A stretch of 64,000 nt of DNA from Endomychus coccineus (lineage: Eukaryota > Arthropoda > Insecta > Coleoptera > Endomychidae). The notes below the pieces were generated by a model, which saw only the letters and a program-made list of their open reading frames with translations, did not search any database and was not told the origin of the DNA. The DNA is taken from the NCBI GenBank assembly GCA_958510875.1, contig OY294068.1, positions 149,022,388-149,086,387 of the forward strand, read 5' to 3'. The number at the start of each line of letters is the position of its first letter. The first letter of the stretch is position 1. The translations under genes were made by a program, and so were the position numbers. Positions 56,153 to 64,000 of this stretch are shown piece after piece.

Positions 56153-57538
56153 TATATGGCGCATTCCAGGTCATATTCGCACTTCATACCAGATGAGGTC
56201 TTTGGATAACGCTGAAATTTTGCGGATGGTACCTGCCTCAGGAAATATTAGGGTTTCCCTAGAATAGTTTTAATTTTTTTTGGAATTTTATTGATTGAAA
56301 ATGAAAACACGGCATTTCTTCTGTAGATAGGCTGTACTGAGACAAACAAATATTCCAAATCATGGATTTTATGGTAAATTTTCCAAGGAATCCAACACCG
56401 CCTTCAGAATTGGTCTATCTTATCGCGCATGCGCGCAAACTCAAAATACTTCAAAGTGTTGTCATGGTCATGCATAAATTATGAAACAAAACCGCTAGAG
56501 TTAATTATCTGTATTTTCTAAAATTCTTTCAAGTTCATGCTGATGGGTGAATATTAAACTCTAATCTGATTCCAGATTCGGATTCCTCGGAAAATTTTCG
56601 ATCGATTATGTACTTTCTAAAAATATTTTAAGTCGATTCAATCGATATTGCGAGCATGTTTTTTTCAATATTCAAATTTGTTTGAAAAAATAATTGAATA
56701 AAATGAGTTTTAATACTAAAATTTATTATTTTTTTAAAGTAAAATAATAATATTTAAAAAAATAATAATTAAATAAAATAAATTATATAATAAAAATTAT
56801 TATAAAATAATAATTTTGAAAAAATAATAATTAAATAAAAGAAGTTATAATAATAACAATTATTATTTTTTTTTAAAGCAATTGAATTTTTATCAAGAAA
56901 TGTACACTGCGCTTTCAATCAAATTTGAATATTGAAAAAAACATACTCACAATATCGATTGAATCCGACGTAAAAAATGTTTAGAAAGTACATAATCGAT
57001 GGAAAATTTTCCGAGGAATCCGAATCCGGGATCAGATTAGAGATTAATATTTACCCATCAGCATAAACTTGAAAGAAATGAGGAATAGGAATTTCTGAAA
57101 ATACAGATAATTGACTATAGCGGTTTTGTTTCATAATTTATGGCTGACCATTCATAAACCACTTTGAAGTATTCACTTTTAGCTGCCTTCACACAAAAGT
57201 TCAGCCCGATCGGAGTAGCAACGCGGGAGGTATGAATTTTTGATGAGAGAATCAATTCTGAAGGCGACGTCGGATTCCTTAGAAAATTTCCCATGAATTC
57301 CATGGTTGGTAATGTTGCCTCAGTTATGCGTTTCTACAGAAGAAATGCCGTATTTTCATTTTCAATCAATAAAATTACAAAAAAAATGAAAAATATTCTA
57401 GGCGGCTCATTATTACGTGCCTTGGAATTTTGGGAAAGCTAATATTTCGTGAGACAGAAACTGCCTGTAAAATTTCAGCGCAATCCAAAGACCTCACCTG
57501 GGATGAAGTGCGAATATGACCTGGAATGAACCATATAT
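56153..57538. mobile_element. Fold-back element with AT-rich centre
   Basis: The left end (TATATGGCGCATTCCAGGTC, 56153) is complementary to the right end (ending 57538), and the inverted relationship continues for about 500 bp on each side (e.g. GAAGTGCGAATATGACC, CGGCATTTCTTCTGTAGA). The centre, 56680-56880, consists almost only of A and T. No coding capacity; the 62-codon frame at 57115-57303 is a shadow of the arm. Confidence 0.8.
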
Positions 57539-57781
57539 CAAATTTCGAAAATCGTAAATTTAGACAAAATTATTAGTTGTATTGAAGTACCTAATGGGAA
57601 CATACATAAAGCTAATAAAATTGTCTTCAATACTGTTCTCCAGGAAGAAATGGAAAGGAAATGAGTTCGATAGTTTTCTCCGCTAAATGAGTGGTGAGAT
57701 TCATCTAAGAAAAGCTAAGTTTTCGCTGTGAAAATTCACAATTCATATAATAGTTGAATCTTGTCAAAGGGAAATTACTTG

Positions 57782-58880
57782 TACGAGGGCAAGATGAAAA
57801 GTCCTTGAAAACTAAAAAATATGACGTCACAGTCGAAAATCTCATGTGGCATTTGTGATGTACCATTTTTAGCTAGAACGCATTAGAATTTTCAGACTGG
57901 TATATCATTCAGTTCTGTTTTAACACCCATCGAAAGCAAGCAATGTTGAAGATGTTTGTAAACAACATGGAAAATAGTGAATTTCGCGGCTTGTTTAAAC
58001 ATTATTTCTTGCGTGGAAGAAACGCTTTTTAAACATTTTCAGGACTCTTCACCATCGATTGGAACGATTCACAAGTAGTTTACTGATTTTCGTTGTGGTA
58101 GTAAGACCACAAAGGACGCCAAATATTCTGGTCGTCCAATTGAGGTTACAACACCAGAAATCGTCGAAAAAATCCATGCTATGATATTGGCGATCGGCGA
58201 GTTAAAGTTCACGAGATTGCTGAGGCTATGGGCACCTCAACCGAACCTGTACAGAACATTTTGCATACATTTTTGAATATGAAAAAGGTATCTGCCACCT
58301 GGGTGTCTCATTTGCTCTTTGTTAACAACAAGCATGACCGTGTGACAACTTCAAAGGAATGTTTGGCGATGTTCAAGAGCGATAAGAAGGACTTTTGGCG
58401 CCGTTTCGTAATCGTGGACGAAACATGGATCCATCAAAACACACCAGAGACCAAAGAACGGTCCAAACAGTGGACTTGTCCTGGCGAATCAAAGCTGTTA
58501 AAGGCCAAAGTGGGTTCATCGGCCAACAAAATCATGGCGACAGATTTTTGGGATGCACACGGTACCGTCCATATCGATTACCTTGAAAAGGGCGATCACT
58601 AACGTATATTATGCAGAGCTGTTGGATCGATTCGAGGCCGATTTGAAGCGAAAACGGCAGCATTTGGAAAATAATAAAGTGCTCTTCCACCAGAACAACG
58701 CACCGGCGCACAGGTCCGCAGTCGCAATGGCAAAATTGCATGAATTGCGTTACGAATTGGTTTTGTACCAGAGGATCTGGATTCAGTCGGATTCCTCCTA
58801 GCCACTTCTAATGTTGTATAGTGTTGGACGCTTTTTTCCATATCTTGGCCCAACGCTCTTTTTAGCACTTTGAACTCGAA
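57782..58880 (+). pseudogene. Classical mariner (DD34D type) element, decayed
   Basis: A left end like ACGAGGGCAAGATGAAAAGT lies at 57782. The transposase begins MENSEFRGLFKHYFLRGRN (57967) and then loses frame. The long frame at 58228-58602 has TSTEPVQNILHTFLNMKKVS, RFVIVDETWIHQNTPETKE (first D) and KQWTCPGES. Next, in another frame, VLFHQNNAPAHRSAVAMAKL, where the second catalytic D (normally HQDNAPAH) is N. The end (SPDL region, about 58770) is shifted. No right terminus found. Confidence 0.9.
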
Positions 58881-59360
58881 CCTCACGACTATCGAAATGC
58901 GGTTTTAACCATTTTAATACTTTTATTTGACCGTTCAAATTGAGCCTTGATCAGAATTTGTTTGCTTTGAGCCCTAAAATGATCCCCTTACAAAACTCGA
59001 TTCAGACTGTAAGAGCTTAGATTCAAGAAGTCGCACTCCTTCAGTGTTTAAACTGGCATGGCGCGCGAAATTTGAATACATGGTGAGATTTTTCACAAGA
59101 TATTGTAGCAACTCGTTTCTCTTAGTTGTTTCTGAATAAGAACTTATATTTGCGGTTTTTATTTACTCAATAATTTGCCGGAAAATCTGGAAAACCTGAC
59201 GTTTTCTTAATTGTATTATTTTGAGCAATCTTTCAAATGATAAGTCATCATCGTTTAAATAAAAAGGTTCTAATTTGGCCAAAATTATCGTTTTCAAAGT
59301 GCATATTGGCTGAAGTATAAACCAAGTAGACTATTTAACGAAAATGTTATTTTTTTTAAG
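58881..59360. other. End of giant DUF4789 intron
   Basis: No repeat recognised. It ends in a T-rich tract and acceptor TTTTTTTAAG immediately before the next exon. Confidence 0.5.
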
Positions 59361-59563
59361 GTAGGACATCCCTGTCCCCCAGATATGGAACTAACCCCAA
59401 CAGCCCACGGTTCGATGACGACAAAACTTTTCGCCGAATGTCGCTGTCCGCCAAAAACCGCACAGTCCGCGAAAGATGGTCGCTGTTATCACCTATTCTC
59501 GACAGGTCCTTGCGAAAATGGATCCTATTTTGCTCCAGATCTTAATTTCCACACGAATACCAC
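59361..59563 (+). CDS. DUF4789-type secreted cysteine-rich protein, second visible exon
   Basis: Begins in phase 0 after TTTTTAAG: VGHPCPPDMELTPTAHGSM, then LFAECRCPPKTAQSAKDGRC and YHLFSTGPCENGSYFAPDL. Ends with AC before donor GTGAGT, phase 2. The C-P-P-x-x-x-x-x-x-x-D-x-x-C-Y-x-x-F/L-x-x-G-P-C-x-x-G unit is the repeating motif of DUF4789 proteins. IFQ from the previous exon joined to VGHPCPPD gives an unbroken repeat. Confidence 0.88.
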
Positions 59564-59617
59564 GTGAGTATATTATTTCGTCATTCAAGTGAATGATCTA
59601 AGTCCATATAATTGTAG

Positions 59618-59958
59618 GTCGGATCGCCACTGGGGAGTTTGCAAACGATTGCAAAAATGTCCAAAAAGTGACCAAATATATTGGCCCCAAGACAATACCT
59701 GTCACCAGAAACTCACCAGAGGGCCTTGCGCGAAAGGTTCACTCTACACAATAAACCCAGATAATAATCTTCCCGTTTGTCAATGTGGTAAAGATGAAGA
59801 TCTAAGGAAATACAGATACATCGATGGCAGATGTTATCAACATTTTACAAGAGGACCATGTCAAGAGCGCGGTTTCCTGTTTTTGCCCAACAGGATATGT
59901 GGTTGTAATGAGTTTCTCCAACAGTATCACAACCAAACCAAACAATGCTTCGAATTGG
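59618..59958 (+). CDS. DUF4789-type secreted cysteine-rich protein, third visible exon
   Basis: After a 54-bp intron (GTGAGT...TTGTAG) the frame continues with Thr completed across the junction, then SDRHWGVCKRLQKCPKSDQI, YWPQDNTCHQKLTRGPCAKG, then CQCGKDEDLRKYRYIDGRCY, QHFTRGPCQERGFLFLPNRI and CGCNEFLQQYHNQTKQCFEL. Two further Cys-rich repeats are present. The exon stops at a perfect donor G|GTAAGTAAG (59958/59959, phase 1); reading on reaches TAA at 59964. So either further exons lie right of the window or among the repeats, or the gene ends here. Confidence 0.88.
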
Positions 59959-60365
59959 GTAAGTAAGAAAAGCATTTTTTAGTCAGAAGCAAATTCCAAT
60001 CTCTACGGAAAATTCCAATAGTTACAATTAAATTGTGAGCTACAGACATTTTAGTTAAAATAAAACGAAGTCATTCATTGAGTAGACTCAAATGGAATTC
60101 TGGACTAGACAACTTGATAATAATTTGCTTCTAGAATAATTAAATTTTAAGTGATATGACGTCCTGTTTCTAAGATAGATAGGAAAGGAATAAATATAAT
60201 AGGAAAAGCTGTATTTATTCAGAAGAAAACTCTAATATCAAAATTATAAAATAGAAATCAAGGCAAATTAGATGATGATATTACTCAGTGGATACAAATT
60301 TTTATATTTAATGTACTTTGAAGGACTTTTAATTCTATGTTTTTAACTCATTTGTGTAATATACA
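59959..60365. other. Intron or downstream DNA, nothing recognised
   Basis: Follows the strong donor of the third DUF4789 exon. AT-rich; no acceptor with a matching exon was identified. Confidence 0.4.
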
Positions 60366-60445
60366 GGGTCATTCACTGGGAATGGGGACTACTTCAGACG
60401 TTTACGGAGAACTACTAACCAAATCTGTAACTGTAGTTACTTATA

Positions 60446-62131
60446 CAGGGTGAGTCAGTTTTTTGTAGACAAACTCCAACAGGAGATAGAACAGATGTTT
60501 TTAAGAAGAAAAGTTCCTATAAACATATGTCGTAGAAGACTTCGTTTTCGAGATACAGGGGTGTTGAAATTGAAAAAAAAATTCGTTTTTTGCGGATATC
60601 TCCGGAACCGTTTATCGTACAGAAAACAGTTTTTGTGAGCATTTTCAACTCATAATAAGCTATGTTCTGTGCGTTAAAAAAAATTTTTTAGTCATAATTG
60701 GTGAAGATTTTGAAGGGGTAGTGGGTGTTTTTCTCCCCAACTTCTACGCCACTGGAAAAAGTACGGTTTTGAGTCAACCATTTAAACCGCCAATGTTTTC
60801 TACACAAAAAAGTACCTTAGTCATAAGCTCTAAAGTTGACCGTTTTCGAGAAAAATCAACTTTTATGTTGAAAAACATGGTCAATTTTTTGGTTTTGTTA
60901 CTTGTTCTAACGTTTGAATAAATTTTGTTTAATTAGTAAGAATTGACCATGTTTTTCAACATAAAAATAGATTTTTCTCGAAAACGGTCAACTTTAGAGC
61001 TTATGACCAAGAGTACCTTTTTTGTGTAGAAAACATTGACGGTTCAAATGGGCTTCTCAAAACCGTACTTTTCCCAGTGGCGTAGAAGTTGGGGGGAAAA
61101 ACACCCACTACCTCTTCGAAATCTCCCCCAATTTTTTTTTTTATCATACAAAACATAGCTTACTATGGGTAAAAAATGCTTACAAAAGCTGTTTTCTGTA
61201 CGATAAACGGTTTGGGAGATATTTGCAAAAAAGTAACCTTTTTTTTCAATTTCAACACCACCCTGTATCTCGAAAACGTCGTAGAAGGCTTCGTTTTCGA
61301 GATACAGGGTGTTGAAATTGGAAAAAAAATTCGTTTTTTGCGAATATCTCTGGAACCGTTTATCGTACAGAAAACAGCTTCTGTGAGCATTCTCTACTCA
61401 TAGTAAGCTATGTTCTGTGCGGTAAAAAAATTGTTTGTAGTCATAATTGGTGAAGATTTTGAAGGGGTAGTGAGTGTTTTCCTCCCCAACTTCTACGCCA
61501 CTGAAAAAAGTATGGTTTTGAGACAACGATTTGAACCGCCAATGTTTTCTACACAAAAAGTTACTTATGGTCATAAGCTCTAAAGTTGACCGTTTTCGAG
61601 AGAAATCAACTTTTATGTTGAAAAACATGGTCAATCCTTTGGTTTTGTTACTCGTTCTAACGTTTGAATACATTCTGTTGAATTGGTAAGAATTGACCAT
61701 GTTTTTCAACATAAAAGTTGATTTTTCTCGAAAACGGTCAACTTTAGAGCTTATAACCAAAAGTACCTTTTTTGTGTAGAAAACATTGGCGGTTCAAATG
61801 ATTGTCTCAAAACCTTACTTTTTCCAGTGGCGTAGAAGTTGGGGAGAAAAACACCCACTACCCCTTTAAAATCTTCACCAATTAAGAGTACAAACATTTT
61901 TTTTATCGCACAGAACATAGCTTACTATGATTAGAAAATGCTTAAAAAATCTGTCTCTCGTACGATAAACGGTTCCGGAGATATTCGCAAAAAACGAAAT
62001 TTTTTTTTCAATTTCAACACGTATCTCGAAAACGAAGCCTTCTACGACATATGTTCATGAGAACTTTTCTTCTTAAAAACACTTGTTCTATCTCCTGTTG
62101 CAGTTTGTCTACAAAAAACTGACTCACCCTG
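60446..62131. repeat. Four-fold palindromic element, TA-flanked
   Basis: Ends CAGGGTGAGTCAGTTTTTTG (60446) and its complement (ending 62131), flanked by TA. Inside, a unit of about 350-400 bp occurs four times in alternating orientation, with turning points near 60925, 61285 and 61690. Every unit contains CGAAAACG, CGATAAACGG, TTCTACGCCACTG and ACATGGTCAAT blocks or their complements. No transposase. The frames of 60-120 codons in it are mirrored by-products. A non-autonomous mariner-type element with serial inversions. Confidence 0.88.
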
Positions 62132-62197
62132 TATAAGCAAGTTTCTGTCGTTCAAATCTGTTCGCTGTGAATATCTTATTTTTACAATCTTGTTCAT

Positions 62198-64000
62198 AAT
62201 GGTGAATTATTCAAATGTGGAAATGGCGGAAATGCACTACGTTATGGCCTAGCCGACGGTAATGTAGAGCAAGTCAGACATATTTGCCGCCAGAGATATG
62301 CCAATCGTACTTTGCCAGATGTTCGAACCTTTTCTAATCGCCTTGTTGAAACTGAGGAAACTGAGTGTCCGCAAAGGTACATTACGAGGTATACCTCGAA
62401 ATGTAAGAACACCTGAAATTGAGGAAGCGGTGCGAGCGGTACGAGGAAGATCGCTAGAAATTTGAATATTTGCCACCAAATTTTTTGTAGAATTTTTTGT
62501 CATATCCGTACCATATTTTAAGAGTACAAGCGTTACTTCCCAGATATTGTCCAAGGTGTGTTTTGTGGTATGTTCATAATTCAGTGGTATCTTCATAATT
62601 TTGCACAAAATCCGCAATTGGAATCACACATTCTGTTCACGGACGAATCTAATTTTTCAAGAAATTTCATTGAAAATTTCCACAACAATCATTTGTGAGC
62701 GGATGAAAATCCTCATGCCGTAGCCGAAACCCATATCCAACACCAATTTTGGGTTAACGTATGGGCAGGAATCATTGGTAACCACTTTTTTGGAACATTC
62801 TTCCTCCCGAGAAGACTTCACAGACAATATTACTGCAATTTCCTTCAAGGAAAATTGGTTTTGCTGCTCGAGGATGTTTCACTACCAATAAGAAACCAAA
62901 TGTGATACATGCACGATGGTGCACCAGCACATTTCAGTGTAATGGTTCGCTTGTGGCTGCTTACAAGGAGGTGTCCTATCTGCGCTTCTGTGGTTTCTTG
63001 CAGTCGATGAACTCTTGGAGGAGGAGAAAGAGGCAGGGTTTTATGCCCAAGCCTATGCTTTGGACGGCACTTAGTTACACTGTGCCAGTTGCAAAACACA
63101 CTGCTCAGCGTGGTGAACCGCTGCTGCCGCACCGAGGGGCTCAGGGTTAAACCTGACAAAATGGAACCTGTACTGTTTGCGATAAAACGTAAGCTGGGCA
63201 CACTGCCAGGCAAGGTTCTGCAATTCAAAGGGTCGGTGAAGTTCAGTGACTCTAGGCGCTTACTGCACGGTTATCCATGCGAAGGTCTACGCAATATTGT
63301 CTGGCGCCATGGAAAACCTGCGAAGAAACTATGAATAGGCGCATATACATCTGCACAAGTCAAGCTCTTTATCAAAGAGCCTGTGCCTAGACTCTAAAAG
63401 GAACTCCCTTCTCTAAATAGAAGGGACATCAGAGAAATGACTGGAATCCTAATGGGTCATTGTCGTCTTAGCAAACATCTTTATACTATGGGCATCGCAG
63501 ATGATCCTATATGTAGGAAATGCAGGGAGGTGGAAGAAACTGCTCGTCACATCCTGTTGGAATGCCTTGCTTTGGCATCCCTCAGACGCTGTTACTTCGG
63601 CGAAGCAAAAATGCTCCCAGAAGAAGCCAACGTTAACAAATATTCTGGTTTTCTGACAGACCACAAACCTGCTAGAATAAAATAAGCTTCCGACCGCCTC
63701 CCCTAAATTGATGATGATGAAGATGAATGGCTCGTAATTATTTACAAACTATTTATCCAAGTCGTTGGATTGTCCGCGATGGGCATCAAGGTTAGCCCCC
63801 AAAGTCCCCTGACCTCAATAGCTTAGATTTCCTTTTGTGCGGCCATCTCAAGAGGCTAGTGTACACTAGTCCCATTAACACTGTAGAGGAATTGAGAGAA
63901 ATAATTGCAGCATGTGATATAATACAAAGTACTCCTGGAACTGAAGGGGCCATTTTCAACAATTTGTTTAATAACAGTTTGATGTTTGCTGCAAGGTTAT
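62198..64000 (+). pseudogene. DD41D mariner-type transposase, broken, interrupted by a LINE
   Basis: Starts near 62198 with MVNYSNVEMAEMHYV, then (other frame) DGNVEQVRHICRQRYANRTL, a DNA-binding start. From 62640: FTDESNFSRNFIENFHNNHL (first D) and QFWVNVWAGIIGNHFFGTFF, then YMHDGAPAHFSVMVR (second D) up to the insertion at 62950. After it: NYLQTIYPSRWIVRDGHQG, PPKSPDLNSLDFLLCGHLKR (third D), VEELREIIAACDIIQSTPGT. Many stops. Continues past the window end. Confidence 0.85.
62941..63734 (+). mobile_element. 5'-truncated non-LTR retrotransposon with target duplication
   Basis: The insert 62950-63725 (776 bp) lies between AATGGTTCG (62941-62949) and AATGGCTCG (63726-63734). It starts inside the reverse transcriptase: AVDELLEEEKEAGFYAQAYA, where the YADD box reads YALDG. 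It ends with KLFIKEPVPRL, then ILMGHCRLSKHLYTMGIADD and the knuckle CRKCREVEETARHILLEC (CX2CX8HX4C intact). Its 3' tail is a short TGATGATGATGAAGATG repeat. Several stops. Confidence 0.9.

Larger units (their letters stand above)
60366..64000 (+). mobile_element. DD41D mariner-type element with two nested insertions, runs off the window
   Basis: The probable left end is CAGGGTCATTCACTGGGAA at 60366, preceded by TA. Its 5' region is split by the palindromic element 60446-62131 and its coding region by the non-LTR element 62950-63725. The right end lies beyond the window. The identification of 60366 as the left end is inferred from its mariner-like sequence and distance to the gene once the palindrome is removed. 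Confidence 0.65.

Noticed and set aside
58599..58886. 95-codon minus-strand frame
   Set aside because: Antisense of the mariner transposase.
61163..61760. Matching frames on both strands as overlapping genes
   Set aside because: They mirror each other because the region is a palindrome; no family similarity.

Overview
This is eukaryotic nuclear DNA, almost certainly from an insect and possibly a beetle, although the order cannot be fixed from sequence alone. The grounds are AT-rich DNA, GT-AG introns, exons of two animal genes, and a dense mixture of insect-type transposons. I see no operons, bacterial genes, CRISPR arrays or viral genomes.

Two host genes can be reconstructed in part. On the minus strand, four in-phase exons (15277-15152, 10696-10543, 3795-3598, 3540-3364) encode a continuous coiled-coil protein that matches the C-terminal part of the centriole protein Cep135/Bld10. 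Two of its introns have been inflated to 4.5 and 6.7 kb by mobile elements. On the plus strand, three in-phase exons (39133-39285, 59361-59563, 59618-59958) encode a secreted cysteine-rich protein of the insect DUF4789 type. Its first visible intron is 20,075 bp and is packed with transposons.

Everything else that can be identified is repeats. From left to right: possible LTR remnants and a Penelope-like element (PLE) at 0.7-6.4 kb; an integrase-type (KRBA2/Ginger-like) element split by a hAT MITE at 7-8.7 kb; a non-LTR retroelement tail at 9.4-10.4 kb; PLE tails at 11.0 and 15.7-17.5 kb; fold-back elements at 13.0-14.8 and 17.7-18.5 kb; an interrupted PLE at 19.3-22.1 kb; a tRNA-derived SINE with perfect target duplication at 26.4 kb; a DD41D mariner-type element with long inverted arms at 28.9-31.5 kb; a 23-copy, 138-bp satellite at 33.85-37.03 kb; and PLE ends at 37.3-38.5 kb.

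Inside the giant intron lie a non-LTR tail, a complete hAT element with 8-bp duplications (40.77-42.65 kb), broken mariner/Tc1 and hAT pieces, a DD41D mariner nested precisely inside another DD41D mariner (47.8-52.1 kb), a MULE remnant, non-LTR pieces, a fold-back element and a classical mariner. The right end is a further DD41D element carrying two nested insertions: a four-fold palindrome and a 5'-truncated non-LTR element.

The most interesting signals are several hammerhead-ribozyme folds associated with PLE terminal repeats or with short repeats without an ORF, and DD41D elements whose long inverted arms are themselves bounded by transposon-like ends. All identifications rest on reading the sequence and on memory of protein families; no database search was run.
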